From Erythrobacter rubeus (lineage in GTDB: Bacteria; Pseudomonadota; Alphaproteobacteria; Sphingomonadales; Sphingomonadaceae): a stretch of 64,000 bases of DNA. Location: contig NZ_JACXLC010000001.1 in assembly GCF_014705715.1 (NCBI RefSeq), positions 2,970,429-3,034,428 on the forward strand, in the 5' to 3' direction. The notes beneath the pieces are model-generated. The model worked only from the letters and a program-made list of their open reading frames with translations. It was not told where the DNA came from and made no database searches. The translations under genes were made by a program, and so were the position numbers. Below are positions 1 to 9,330 of the stretch, piece by piece (within the stretch, counting starts at the first letter, position 1; each line of letters opens with the position of its first letter).

Positions 1-1
1 C

Positions 2-1039
2 TCCATGCTCGATGGCGATGCGCTCCGCTCAGCGGTCGCCAGACACCGCCCCGATTTCATCGTTCCCGAGATCGAAGCCATCAGGACAGAGGTTCTGGCC
101 GAACTGGAACAGGAAGGCTCCAACGTCGTACCTTCGGCGCAGGCAGCGCAGCTGACCATGAACCGCGACGCGATACGCGATCTGGCGGCCGATGAACTGG
201 GCATCGTAACCTCACGCTATCGCTACGCCGAGACGCTCGATGAGGTCCGTGCAGGAGCGGAATTTACCGGCCTCCCTTGCGTGATAAAGCCGGTCATGTC
301 GTCTTCGGGCAAGGGCCAGAGCAAGGTTGAAACCGAAGCGGAGCTGGCATCCGCATGGGATTACGCGGTCGCCAATATGCGCGGGGACCGGGCGCGGGTG
401 ATTGTCGAGGAATTCATCGACTTCGATTACGAGATCACGCTGCTGACCGTGCGGCATCGTGGCGGCATCACCTTCTGTCCGCCGATCGGTCACCGGCAGG
501 AGCGCGGCGATTATCAGGAAAGCTGGCAGCCCGCCGTGATGTCTGCCGAAACGCTCGCAAAAGCGCAGGACATGGCCGCGAGCGTGGTCGAGGCGCTGCG
601 CGGGAATGGCCGCGGCTGGGGTCTTTATGGAGTGGAGTTCTTCGTGCGTTCGGGCGAAGGCCGCGAGGAGGTGATCTTCTCCGAGCTGTCGCCCCGCCCA
701 CACGACACAGGCATGGTTACCCTGATCTCGCAGGATCTCAGCGAGTTTGATCTGCATGCGCGGGCGATATTGGGCCTGCCCGTCCCGGATCAGATCGCGA
801 CCTGCCCTGCGGCCTCAGCCGTGATACTGGCGGACCGGGATAGCGATAGTTTCGCGTTCCAAGGTCTTACCGAAGCGCTATCGGTGGAAGGCGATGTCGA
901 TATTCGCCTGTTCGGCAAACCGTCGACCCGACCGTTTCGCCGGATGGGCGTCGCCTTGGCCAGCGCAGACAACACCGACGAGGCGCGCGACCTCGCCGGT
1001 GAAGCGGCCGGAGCTATACGGATCCGATACTACGATTAA
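2..1039 (+). CDS. purT: formate-dependent GAR transformylase PurT, 5'-truncated by window edge
   Basis: PurT makes formylglycinamide ribonucleotide from GAR, formate and ATP in the third step of purine synthesis, in the cytoplasm. The frame is open from the window edge, so the true start lies upstream; about 345 residues are visible and the family is about 390 long. Visible ATP-grasp features are the VIKPVMSSSGKGQS loop that covers ATP, the GVEFFV segment and the SELSPRPHDTGMVTLISQ metal and substrate segment typical of PurT. The missing N-terminus is only an edge effect. A weak inverted repeat (TCCGGC/GCCGGA, 1042-1062) lies between this gene and the convergent urcA gene and may act as a shared terminator. 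The assignment is secure from motif order; nothing suggests transfer. Confidence 0.95.
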   Translation, partial: SMLDGDALRSAVARHRPDFIVPEIEAIRTEVLAELEQEGSNVVPSAQAAQLTMNRDAIRDLAADELGIVTSRYRYAETLDEVRAGAEFTGLPCVIKPVMSSSGKGQSKVETEAELASAWDYAVANMRGDRARVIVEEFIDFDYEITLLTVRHRGGITFCPPIGHRQERGDYQESWQPAVMSAETLAKAQDMAASVVEALRGNGRGWGLYGVEFFVRSGEGREEVIFSELSPRPHDTGMVTLISQDLSEFDLHARAILGLPVPDQIATCPAASAVILADRDSDSFAFQGLTEALSVEGDVDIRLFGKPSTRPFRRMGVALASADNTDEARDLAGEAAGAIRIRYYD

Positions 1040-1062
1040 GCTCCGGCTCGAAATGCGCCGGA

Positions 1063-1404
1063 TTAGCCAGCTGTGTTCGACGGACGCTCTGCGCCGACAG
1101 CGACGCGGCGTTCATCCTGTGCACGGGCGATGGCGACGGTTCGCTGTTCCATGAAGCTCGCTTTGGTGACGGTGACGCAATTCTGGTGTGCGTTGACTGC
1201 GCGAAGCGTGAGGCTCGAGGGGCGGATGCCGCAAATCTTGTCGACTGCCGAGTTCAGCTCGGCGTCGAGTGCGCGCTGACCTTCTGCAGTTGCGAGGTCG
1301 AATTGAACGACGTTTACCTCAATACTGGTTTCTGCTGCAGCAGGTACTGCATTAAGAGCGGCGATACCAATTGCGACAGCAGCGAATACTTTACGATTGA
1401 ACAT
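1063..1404 (-). CDS. UrcA family protein
   Basis: Small secreted protein of about 113 residues. It starts with a clear Sec signal (MFNRKVFAAVAIGIAALNAV...AAA) followed by the ETSIEVNVVQFDLATAEG region and two cysteines spaced as in UrcA-family proteins of Sphingomonadales. The family has no established function and is thought to be periplasmic. I chose the ATG at 1404 because a good ribosome binding site (AAAGGAAA) lies just upstream and the signal peptide then begins correctly; the frame itself extends to 1461. The gene is convergent with purT and stands alone. The family call rests on the overall pattern, so it is good but not certain. Confidence 0.75.
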   Translation of the reverse strand: MFNRKVFAAVAIGIAALNAVPAAAETSIEVNVVQFDLATAEGQRALDAELNSAVDKICGIRPSSLTLRAVNAHQNCVTVTKASFMEQRTVAIARAQDERRVAVGAERPSNTAG

Positions 1405-1650
1405 GATAATTTCCTTTTTCGAATTCATACGGGGTTTGTTTAAACTGGGCCAAGCGGGCATTACAGGGGAGGGGTAAGGGTATGCCCGCTCGACACTGGC
1501 CAGTTCGCGGCGTTAATTGGATTGGTTACAGGCCTTGACTTCAAGAAATCAGATTTTGAGCTGCGATAGCGAATTTGCGCCGCGGATGGCGAGGAAAGCA
1601 CCATGAATGCGGTAACCAATAATTGACCGAACATCTGGTAGAAATTCGGA

Positions 1651-2085
1651 ATGGATGTCTCAGACGCTCTCCCACACATATTCGGCGGTTTGCCCGAGGC
1701 CATTTTCGGCATCGCGGCGATTGCGATGCTTGGGTTGGCGACCGTGCTGGCGCATCGCAATGTCCGGCTGGCCTACGGAGAAACAGCTAGCGGGCGCATC
1801 ATCGGTTACCGCGTCATCCGAGACGATGAAGCGAACGATAGTTACGGAGCGATTTTCCGTTTCACCCCGCGCGGTGGCGGAAACGAAATCGAGGTCCAGT
1901 CGCAGAACGAGTTTCGTAGCGCTCCCGGACGACTCGGCGAAGCTGTGACAGTTCGTTATGACCCTGCCAAACCCATGCGAGCCGAAATCGCTTCGCCATG
2001 GCGGCAATGGGCCGCAGTGGCGGCGATCCTCGTGCTCGCCGCCGGGACGCTCACGGTCGGTTGGCAGATTGCCGGCTACCGCTAA
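1651..2085 (+). CDS. DUF3592 domain membrane protein
   Basis: Protein of 144 residues with two predicted membrane segments, around residues 12-34 (LPEAIFGIAAIAMLGLATVL) and 118-140 near the C-terminus. Between them is a soluble beta-rich stretch with the ASGRIIGYRV...GEAVTVRYDPAKP pattern typical of DUF3592 proteins. The role of the family is unknown; it is an inner-membrane protein with a small extracytoplasmic or cytoplasmic beta domain. The next gene is convergent and only 14 bases away. No terminator is obvious between them. Function cannot be inferred from the context. Confidence 0.7.
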   Translation: MDVSDALPHIFGGLPEAIFGIAAIAMLGLATVLAHRNVRLAYGETASGRIIGYRVIRDDEANDSYGAIFRFTPRGGGNEIEVQSQNEFRSAPGRLGEAVTVRYDPAKPMRAEIASPWRQWAAVAAILVLAAGTLTVGWQIAGYR

Positions 2086-2099
2086 AGCGGTGAACGGCG

Positions 2100-4274
2100 T
2101 CACCGCCGCGCCACTTGCTCCGTATCGCTCGCGCCTTCGAGCGCCTTGTCTTCGTTTGCGCGGTGGATCACGTAGGCGCGGAGCGCTTCGATCTCTTCCG
2201 TGCTGAGCGAATCCGAGAACGACGCCATGCCGTTCGCGCTCAGTGCGCCCTCATGCACGATCGAGGCCCATGTCCCGCGATTGCCGAGCGCGCCCGAGCG
2301 CCTGAGATCGGGCAGGTAGGTCGCGCCCACGGCGGCGGGGCCGTGGCACACCGCGCAATAGCGCGCATAGTCGGTGCCGCCTGCGGCAATCGTCTCGGCG
2401 CTGGCACGGCTCACTGGCGGATCGAGCGGCATGGCTGCGAGCTCCGGCATTGCGGGGAGCGCTGCTTCTCCGCCCAGCTTGAAGACCAGCAAGCGGCTGA
2501 TATTGCGCACGGCGCCATCCTTGTTGATCAGGCCGCCATCGGTAGAGGTCGAGAAGGCGCCGCCCCATCCTGCCAGAACCGCAACATATTGCTCTCCGTC
2601 CACTTTATATGTGATCGGAGGCGCGACGATTCCTGTTTGCGCGCCGAAGCTCCACAATTCCTCGCCGCTTGCAGCATTATACGCCTTGAACGTGCTCGAC
2701 TGGTTGCCTTGGAACACCAGATCGCCACCGGTGGCGAGCAAGCCGCCGTTCCAAGGACCCGAGTGGTCCACACTCCAGCGGGCCTCCTGCGCGATGGGAT
2801 CCCACGCGACCAGCATTCCCTTGATCGTTCCTTCGACCTGACGGCGAATGCCGAGATCGGGCGGAAGATCGTTCGCGGCCATATCCATGCCGATATTGAA
2901 TCCGCGCGCGGTGTCCGGCTTCCAATTGGCCTGCGGCGAGTAGATCCACCCCGCTTCGAAAGCCGGGATATAGACGAGGTTTTCGCCAGGATGGTAAGCC
3001 ATCGGATGCCAGTTGTGCCCGCCGAGCGGGCCGGGCAGCACCAGCGCGGGCTCCCCGGTCTTGTCGATGCGCGTTTCGGGATTCTCGATCGGCCTTCCGC
3101 TCTCATCGATACCGGTCGCCCAGTTTAGCCCAGTATAGGGTTCTCCGCTGATGAACTCTCCCGTTGCCCGGTCGATGACGTAGAAGAAGCCGTTCTTTGG
3201 CGCCTGCATCAGCACCTGCCGCTCTTCGCCATCGATTTCCATGTCGGCGAGAACGATGTGCTGAGTGGCGGTGTAATCCCACGTCTCGCCGGGGGTTGTC
3301 TGGTAGTGCCAGACATACTCGCCGGTATCGGGCCGGATCGCGACGATGCTGGACAAGTAGAGATTATCCCCATCGCCCGTCCCGTCTTCACCCGGCGAGC
3401 GATAGGCCCGGTTCCACGGGGAGCCGTTGCCCACGCCGATATAGAGCATATCGAGATCGGGATCGTAGGCCATCGAATCCCACACGGTGCCGCCCCCGCC
3501 AATCGCGTCTGATCCTGCCAACACTTCTGTGTTCCAGGTTTCGGCTGCGACCTGCAGGTATTCGGGCGATTGGTCGTCTTCCGTTCCTTCGGGCACGGTG
3601 TAGAACCGCCAAAGTTCTTCGCCACTCTCCGCATCGTAGGCGGCGACATAGCCGCGAACGCCGAACTCCGCGCCGCCATTGCCGATGATGACCTTGCCAT
3701 CGATCACACGCGGAGCTCCGGTGACTGTATAGCTCTGCGACTGGTCGACGGTGACCGTTTCCCACTGCACTTCGCCGGTATCGCGGTCGAGCGCCACCAG
3801 CCGCCCGTCGAGCGTGCCGAGAAACAGGCTGTCGCCCCACGCGGCGAGCCCGCGATTGACCGTATCGCAGCACGCCTTGACCGCGGTTTCGCCGGGCACT
3901 TGCGGATCGAAATCCCACAAGGCCTCGCCTGTTGCCGCATCGAATGCCTTCACCTTGCTCCACGCGGTTGTGAGGTAAAGCTTGCCGTCGATGACCAGCG
4001 GCGTCGCTTCCTGCCCGCGTGCTGTGTCCATGTCGGCGAACCATGCGAGCCCGAGAGAGCCGACATTTTCGGCGTTGATCTGATCGAGAGGGGAATAGCG
4101 CTGCTCCGAATAGGTCCGGCCATGCGTCATCCAGTTCGCGTCGTCGGCTTCCGCGCCGACCAGCATCGCTCCCGTGATGCCATCATCGCCCATCACATCG
4201 GTCAACGCATCGCACGATGCGAGCGACAGTGCGCCCCACGCGGTTACGGCGAGCGCCCAGTTCTTGATTGTCAT
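2100..4274 (-). CDS. PQQ-dependent quinohemoprotein alcohol dehydrogenase (lipoprotein)
   Basis: Periplasmic alcohol oxidation enzyme of 724 residues with an eight-bladed PQQ propeller and a C-terminal cytochrome c domain. Visible features are a lipoprotein signal (SLAS then Cys21), the adjacent Cys135-Cys136 pair in KACCDTVNRG that contacts PQQ, the catalytic Asp333 in WDYTATQ, the GGHNWHPMAYHP propeller segment, and a heme site Cys640-x2-Cys643-His644 with a likely Met683 ligand. Position 335 is Thr, not the extra Asp that marks lanthanide-dependent enzymes, so a calcium enzyme is inferred. The start at 4274 is preceded by a purine-rich AGGGAGAGGG site; the frame runs on to 4433 without support. 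Its divergent neighbour is a dienelactone hydrolase, which does not form an obvious pathway with it. The substrate (ethanol, other alcohols) cannot be read from sequence. Confidence 0.9.
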   Translation of the reverse strand: MTIKNWALAVTAWGALSLASCDALTDVMGDDGITGAMLVGAEADDANWMTHGRTYSEQRYSPLDQINAENVGSLGLAWFADMDTARGQEATPLVIDGKLYLTTAWSKVKAFDAATGEALWDFDPQVPGETAVKACCDTVNRGLAAWGDSLFLGTLDGRLVALDRDTGEVQWETVTVDQSQSYTVTGAPRVIDGKVIIGNGGAEFGVRGYVAAYDAESGEELWRFYTVPEGTEDDQSPEYLQVAAETWNTEVLAGSDAIGGGGTVWDSMAYDPDLDMLYIGVGNGSPWNRAYRSPGEDGTGDGDNLYLSSIVAIRPDTGEYVWHYQTTPGETWDYTATQHIVLADMEIDGEERQVLMQAPKNGFFYVIDRATGEFISGEPYTGLNWATGIDESGRPIENPETRIDKTGEPALVLPGPLGGHNWHPMAYHPGENLVYIPAFEAGWIYSPQANWKPDTARGFNIGMDMAANDLPPDLGIRRQVEGTIKGMLVAWDPIAQEARWSVDHSGPWNGGLLATGGDLVFQGNQSSTFKAYNAASGEELWSFGAQTGIVAPPITYKVDGEQYVAVLAGWGGAFSTSTDGGLINKDGAVRNISRLLVFKLGGEAALPAMPELAAMPLDPPVSRASAETIAAGGTDYARYCAVCHGPAAVGATYLPDLRRSGALGNRGTWASIVHEGALSANGMASFSDSLSTEEIEALRAYVIHRANEDKALEGASDTEQVARR

Positions 4275-4390
4275 GCGAGTCCCTCTCCCTCTTGCGCGGC
4301 ATGTTGCCGCGGGCGGGAACGCTTGTCCATATCCGAGCGTCCTCCTAGGTGAAACGGAGATGGGTGATCTGCCACAAGGAGCGGTGCGAA

Positions 4391-5284
4391 ATGTGCGATG
4401 AGGCGAAGCTGAAAAACTGGGCGAAAAGCGCAATCAGCCGGAGGCAGTTTGGCGCGCTGACAGGGGCCGCCGCCGTTGTGGCTTGCGCTCCGGAAGCGGT
4501 GACAAGCGAAGGTGAGGAATCTGCGGGCGGCGCCGGGCTGAGTGTCTTCAGCAATGCTGTTTCCTTCGCGACCGAAGACGGGACGATGGATGGCTTTCTT
4601 GTCTACCCAGAGCAGGGCGAGCAGTATCCCGGGGTCATTCTGTGGCCCGACATTGCCGGCATCCGCCAGTCCAAAATGGAGATTGCTACACGCCTCGCGA
4701 GCGAGGGCTATTCCGTCCTGGTCGTCAATCCCTACTACCGTGATGTCGCGGGTGAGCAGTTCGCCGATTTTGCGAGTTTCATCGAGGCCGATGGCTTCCA
4801 GAAGGTGCGGCCATGGCGTGAGAAGCTTAACGCAGAGGCGATCATGCGTGATGCCGCGTCGATCACTGCGTGGATGGATGACCAGCAACAGGTCGATACG
4901 TCGCGCGGGATCGGCACGCAGGGATATTGCATGGGCGGGCCGTTCACGATCTGGAGCGCGGCGGCTGTGCCGGAGCGGATCAAGGCGGCGGCCAGTTTCC
5001 ATGGCGGCGGACTGGTGCGCGAAGACGACCCCATGAGCCCGCACAATGTGCTCGATCAGACCGAGGCGAATTTCCTGATAGCGATCGCGCAGGACGATCA
5101 CGCCGAAGCGCCGGACGACAAGATCCTTTTCGCAAAGGCCGCTGGACGTGCGGCGCGCCCTGCCAATATCGATGTCTATGCAGGGGATCACGGCTGGACC
5201 GTGCCGGACAGCCCCGCTTACGACGAAGCGGCGGCAGAGAAAGCGTATGCCAACCTGCTGACGCTGTATTCAGAGAGCTTGTAG
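4391..5284 (+). CDS. dienelactone hydrolase family protein, exported by Tat
   Basis: Alpha/beta hydrolase of 297 residues. The Cys-Asp-His triad of dienelactone hydrolases is visible: nucleophile in GYCMGG, Asp in the AQDDH segment and His in GDHGW. The N-terminus carries a twin-arginine signal (SRRQFGALTGAAAVVACAP), so the enzyme is probably folded before export, and a Cys after the hydrophobic stretch may be lipidated. I chose the ATG at 4391 because AAGGAG lies nine bases upstream; a GTG at 4349 in the same frame has no such site. The gene diverges from the PQQ dehydrogenase. The true substrate is unknown, as this family includes many carboxylesterases. Confidence 0.85.
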   Translation: MCDEAKLKNWAKSAISRRQFGALTGAAAVVACAPEAVTSEGEESAGGAGLSVFSNAVSFATEDGTMDGFLVYPEQGEQYPGVILWPDIAGIRQSKMEIATRLASEGYSVLVVNPYYRDVAGEQFADFASFIEADGFQKVRPWREKLNAEAIMRDAASITAWMDDQQQVDTSRGIGTQGYCMGGPFTIWSAAAVPERIKAAASFHGGGLVREDDPMSPHNVLDQTEANFLIAIAQDDHAEAPDDKILFAKAAGRAARPANIDVYAGDHGWTVPDSPAYDEAAAEKAYANLLTLYSESL

Positions 5285-5561
5285 GCACTCCCTCGCGGGA
5301 ACGCTCCCCGTCTCGCCCGCATCTTACGTTTTCCTACCTTGTAGCGCCTCGGTAAAGTGCCGAGTTGGTCGCCGCATTTTGTGCGCGGCCCGCAGAAACG
5401 GACAAGGCGTCTATAAGGTGCTACGAAGGCACAGACCGAAAGCTGACACTGGCAGGCAGGCCGAATGGAGGTTTTTCCCTTTAATTCAGAAGGTTGCGCG
5501 CAAATGGCATTTTTCGGAAGCGCCCGTTTGCGCGGTCCATGTCTCGGGCCGCTTCGCGCAA

Positions 5562-6566
5562 TCAGACCTCTGCGCCCGCTCCTGTACCGGGGGCGTCAAC
5601 GCCGCGCGCCTCACGCTCCTTGTTGCGCTCGTTGCTCCGGCCAAAGCGGCCGAATTTGCGATAGCGGGTCATCCATTTGTCGAGGAACAGGCCGAGCGGG
5701 CGCGGTTCGATGCCGAGATCGGCGAAGGTGCGATGCTCGCCGGATACGACGCTTTCCGCCTTCAGCAGTGTCCACTGATCCTTGCTCATCGGCGTGCCGG
5801 GCAGGCTTGCGAAGAGGCCGGAAATGCCATCGGGCATCGCGATGAAGCGCCGCTTGCGCCCCTGCGCCGCGGCGATCCGTTCGTTGATCTCCATCATTGT
5901 AAGCCGCTCTGGCCCGCCAAGCTCGTAAATGTGTCCGCCGTGTGTCGCCGGGTCTTCAAGCGCGACCGCAATGGCCTCGGCCACATCATCGGCGAACACC
6001 AGCTGCATCCGCGCATCGGGGCCGAAGACAGGCAGGACGGGCATCATCTCGATCATGCCGCCGAACATGTTGAGGAAATCGTCGTCCTTCCCGAACACGA
6101 TCGAGGGCCGCATGATCGAGGCGCTTGGGAAGGCTTCGAGCACGTTCGCCTCGCCCTTCGCCTTACCGCGCGCATAAGCGGTGCTGGAGTCCGCGTCCGC
6201 TCCGATCGCGCTGACATGGACCATGGCCGCCGCGCCCGCTTCGCTTGCGAGCCGCGCAATGGTGCCGGGCGCTTCGCCCATGAGCTTGTCGAGATTGCCG
6301 CTGAACGCGCCGACGAGGTTCACGACGTAATCCGCGCCGTGGAGGGCGGCTTTGACGCTCTCCTCCTTGGTGATGTCGCAGCGGGCGAACTGAAGCTGGC
6401 CCAAATCGGCAAGCGGCTGCAGCGAAAAGCCCCGTTCGGGATTGCGGCTGGCGATGCGAAGGCGCGCGCCCCGCTCAAGCAGGCTCTGCGCGACGTAATT
6501 GCCGATATAGCCGCTGCCCCCGAAGACGGTGACGAGCTTCTCGGAAAGCGGAGATGGTCTGGACAT
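5562..6566 (-). CDS. NDUFA9-like NAD(P)-binding protein (complex I assembly/stability family)
   Basis: Atypical short-chain dehydrogenase of 334 residues. The Rossmann nucleotide motif GGSGYIG lies at residues 16-22, followed by the FARCDITKEESVKAAL and VVNLVGAF segments of the extended SDR fold. The family resembles the mitochondrial complex I subunit NDUFA9 and is common in alphaproteobacteria, where it is presumed to bind NADPH near complex I. The start at 6566 (MSRPSPLSEK) was chosen because upstream residues do not resemble the family. The C-terminus is basic. The antisense strand also carries a long open frame over this gene, which is a composition artefact. The tRNA-Leu lies 178 bases beyond the start on the other strand. 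Confidence 0.85.
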   Translation of the reverse strand: MSRPSPLSEKLVTVFGGSGYIGNYVAQSLLERGARLRIASRNPERGFSLQPLADLGQLQFARCDITKEESVKAALHGADYVVNLVGAFSGNLDKLMGEAPGTIARLASEAGAAAMVHVSAIGADADSSTAYARGKAKGEANVLEAFPSASIMRPSIVFGKDDDFLNMFGGMIEMMPVLPVFGPDARMQLVFADDVAEAIAVALEDPATHGGHIYELGGPERLTMMEINERIAAAQGRKRRFIAMPDGISGLFASLPGTPMSKDQWTLLKAESVVSGEHRTFADLGIEPRPLGLFLDKWMTRYRKFGRFGRSNERNKEREARGVDAPGTGAGAEV

Positions 6567-6744
6567 GATCGAAAGATCCCGCGTGGTCGTGAATCGAAAA
6601 CTGGGCTGCCAATGCGTCAATGCGTGCCCCGGGGCAAGCGTTCCGAGGGGCGGCGCACACAAATCGTTGACAGTAAGCCGTCCCGCTCGCTATTGACGCG
6701 CCCCTACCAGCAAGCGGTCATACCGGACCGGTTTGCTCTCCGGT

Positions 6745-6831
6745 GCCCAGATGGCGGAATTGGTAGACGCACCAGCTTCAGGTGCTGGCGCTCGCAAGGG
6801 CGTGGAGGTTCGAGTCCTCTTCTGGGCACCA
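6745..6831 (+). tRNA. tRNA-Leu (anticodon CAG), probable island integration site
   Basis: Complete cloverleaf. The acceptor stem GCCCAGA (6745-6751) pairs perfectly with TCTGGGC (6821-6827), followed by A and an encoded CCA. The anticodon arm CCAGC-TTCAGGT-GCTGG gives anticodon CAG, which reads CUG leucine codons. A long variable arm follows, as expected for tRNA-Leu, and the T arm contains GGTTCGAGTCC. An integrase reading frame starts 165 bases downstream, so the 3' end of this gene is the likely attachment site of the element that follows. I did not find a second copy of the tRNA 3' end in the window. Confidence 0.95.
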
Positions 6832-6931
6832 TTTACCCGTCCGAGGACGTCCATATACGCCCATCAAGTGACTGGTTTTTAAGCACTATTTTTGATATGG
6901 TGTCCGCAACTGTCCAAGCGGATTTGCCTAT

Positions 6932-6968
6932 GATACCCCGCATTTCAGGGTATCGAACGGGGTATCGA
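6932..6968. promoter_or_regulatory. repeated GGGTATCGA sites before the integrase
   Basis: Two direct copies of GGGTATCGA start 12 bases apart (6948 and 6960). The inverted half GATACCCCG lies at 6932-6940 and pairs with CGGGGTATC at 6958-6966. They sit between the tRNA and the integrase start, where arm-type integrase sites or an excisionase/repressor operator would be expected. No regulator is identified. Confidence 0.4.
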
Positions 6969-6996
6969 TCCGCCTGCGGGAAAGGACGATAGCGCC

Positions 6997-9234
6997 ATGC
7001 CGCTCACTGCAATCAGTATCAAAAACGCGAAGCCTAGAGCCAAGCCATACAAAATCGCGGACGCCGCCGCACTCTATCTCCTCGTGAAACCCAACGGGGC
7101 GAAGCTGTGGCGCATGAATTACGTCTATCTGACGAAGCACAAAACTTTGGCGTTTGGTGTCTGGCCCGAGGTCAGCCTGGCACAGGCGCGCGTAAAACGC
7201 GATGAGGCGCGCAATCTCATTGCCGCAGGTTTAGACCCAGCAGAGGAAGCAAGGCTCGCTAGGTTGCGCGCTATCGAGCAATCCGAAAACACGTTCAAGG
7301 CTGTGGCAGAGGAGTGGTTCACCAAGAACGAAAGGGAAGGCAAGGCATCGGTTACGCTGCGCAAGATCCGCTGGCTTCTCGACAAGGCTTACCCAACGCT
7401 TGGTCACAGACCGATCGCGAAGATCGGGGCGCAAGAGGTTTTGCTCGTCTTGCGCAAAGTTGAAGCGAAGGGCCATTACGAAAGCGCTCGCCGAATGCGC
7501 AGCGTGATAAGCCGCGTCTTTCGTTATGGCATCGCCACCGCTCGCGCCGAGCGCGACATTGCAGCTGACCTTCGCGGCGCACTCATTACACCGCAGGTCA
7601 AGCATCTTGCTGCGATCACGACCGCAGAAGAAGCTGGCACCCTGCTGCGAGCAATTGAAGGCTATTCGGGCCATGCGACCACTCAGTTTGCGCTCCGCCT
7701 GTCGCCGCACCTATTTGTTAGGCCGGGCGAACTTAGGATGGCGCAAATGGAGGAAGATCTCGGCACCAAGCTCGACTGGGTGGCGGTCGACCATTTCAAC
7801 ACTGGCCATCCGCACAGCCACATCATGCTGCGCGGTGTCGACGATCGTGGCGAAAACCTCGTTATCGCGCGCGAATACATTGCGCACGGGATGCGTGAAC
7901 GCGCGATGGAGATTGCGACGCTCGATCTAGGACCGCGCACCGACCTCGAAATCGAGGAACGGTTGCGCCACGATATCGGCGAAGAGCGGTTGACCGCGAT
8001 CGACCGCCGCTTGAACCGGCAGATGAATGAGCAGCGGATCGTCTCGGCGAGCGATCGCGATCCGTTTCAGCAAAGTCTGCGCGCAGGCCGGTTGCAAAAG
8101 CTCGGCAAGCTTGGGCTGGCCGCGGATGTGGGCGGCGGGCACTGGCAACTCGCCGACGGTTTTGACGAGACGCTGCGCCGGATGGGCGAGCGCGGCGATA
8201 TCACTCGCACCATGCAACGTGAATTGACAGCCGCGAAATTGGATCGCTCGGCGAGCGATCAGGCGATCTTCGATCCGACCGCGAAAGACCCTCGGCCTAT
8301 CATCGGTCGGGTCGTTACGCGCGGCCTGGCTGATGAACTGCATGACCGGCATTTTCTGATCATCGATGGGGTGGATGGCCGCACGCACTATGTCGGGATC
8401 GGGAAGGGTGATGCGGTTGAGCCGCTAGCCGAAGGATCGATTGTGCAGATCGAGGCTCGCGCTGCGAAGGTTCGAAAGTCTGACCGCACCATTGCCGAAG
8501 TCGCTGCGGCCAATGGCGGACGATACAGCGTGGATGCGCATCTCAAGCACGATCCGTCTGCCAGTGAGGAATTTGCGCAGACGCATGTCCGTCGGCTCGA
8601 AGCGATGCGAAGGATGATGGGGAGCGTTGAGAGGGAGGCTGACGGGAGCTGGCAAATCGACGAGAACCATCTCGACAAGGCGGCAGCCTACGAAGCGCGG
8701 CGCATGCGCGACAGGCCGGTGGCAGTCGACATGCTGTCGCCGGTCCCGCTGCGCGATCTGCCACAAGCTGACGCCGCAACCTGGCTCGATCGTGAGTTGA
8801 TTGCCGACAAACCTGTGCCGGTTCGCGACGCGGGGTTCGGGCGCGAGGTCAAAGCCGCGGCAACAGCAAGGACACAGTGGCTCGTCGAACAGGGATTGGC
8901 AGAGGAGCGCGACGATCAAGTCATTTACCGGAAGGGAATGGTCGAGACACTGCGGCGCCGCGAGCTGATGCGTGTGGCCAGCAAGCTATCCGACGAGCTC
9001 GAGCTTCGCTTCGTTGAGGCGAAAGCAGGCGAACGGATCGAAGGAACGTTTCACAAGCGCGTCGATATGACCAGCGGCCGGTATGCGCTGGTCGCGAAGT
9101 CAAAGGAGTTTACGCTCGCGCCTTGGAAGTCAGTGCTTGGCCGTCATGTCGGCAAGACGGTTTCGGGTATTGCGCGAGGTGATAGGACTAGTTGGAAACT
9201 TGGACGCGGGCGCAGTGAGCCAACGATTTCATAG
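6997..9234 (+). CDS. chimeric ORF: truncated P4-type integrase fused to relaxase C-terminal part (DUF3363)
   Basis: Single open frame of 745 residues made of two unrelated parts. Residues 1-250 are a P4-type tyrosine integrase: an N-terminal DUF4102-like arm-binding domain, a core-binding domain, and the start of the catalytic domain up to RPGELRMAQ with the first catalytic Arg242. The remaining catalytic residues are absent. From about residue 251 (MEEDLGTKLDWVAVDHFNTG) the protein becomes a relaxase of the DUF3363 type, with the metal-binding HPHSH motif at 271-275 and the full C-terminal region. The relaxase N-terminus with the nicking tyrosine is missing. AAAGGA upstream of the ATG supports the start. 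Neither activity should survive, unless one part retains DNA binding. The joint at about nt 7738-7752 is best explained by a deletion inside an integrative conjugative element. Confidence 0.85.
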   Translation: MPLTAISIKNAKPRAKPYKIADAAALYLLVKPNGAKLWRMNYVYLTKHKTLAFGVWPEVSLAQARVKRDEARNLIAAGLDPAEEARLARLRAIEQSENTFKAVAEEWFTKNEREGKASVTLRKIRWLLDKAYPTLGHRPIAKIGAQEVLLVLRKVEAKGHYESARRMRSVISRVFRYGIATARAERDIAADLRGALITPQVKHLAAITTAEEAGTLLRAIEGYSGHATTQFALRLSPHLFVRPGELRMAQMEEDLGTKLDWVAVDHFNTGHPHSHIMLRGVDDRGENLVIAREYIAHGMRERAMEIATLDLGPRTDLEIEERLRHDIGEERLTAIDRRLNRQMNEQRIVSASDRDPFQQSLRAGRLQKLGKLGLAADVGGGHWQLADGFDETLRRMGERGDITRTMQRELTAAKLDRSASDQAIFDPTAKDPRPIIGRVVTRGLADELHDRHFLIIDGVDGRTHYVGIGKGDAVEPLAEGSIVQIEARAAKVRKSDRTIAEVAAANGGRYSVDAHLKHDPSASEEFAQTHVRRLEAMRRMMGSVEREADGSWQIDENHLDKAAAYEARRMRDRPVAVDMLSPVPLRDLPQADAATWLDRELIADKPVPVRDAGFGREVKAAATARTQWLVEQGLAEERDDQVIYRKGMVETLRRRELMRVASKLSDELELRFVEAKAGERIEGTFHKRVDMTSGRYALVAKSKEFTLAPWKSVLGRHVGKTVSGIARGDRTSWKLGRGRSEPTIS

Positions 9235-9330
9235 GTCCGCTAAGCGCCCCAATCCAAGACGTAGCGATCCAAAATCTTAGCCCCGGAAAGCGGACATTCT
9301 TCGAGGCCATTCCGGCCACGGAGAATGACA

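Noticed and set aside
5379..6992. 537-residue open frame on the plus strand
   Set aside because: It is antisense to the NDUFA9-like gene and runs through the tRNA; its protein has no family pattern and the frame is a product of high GC.
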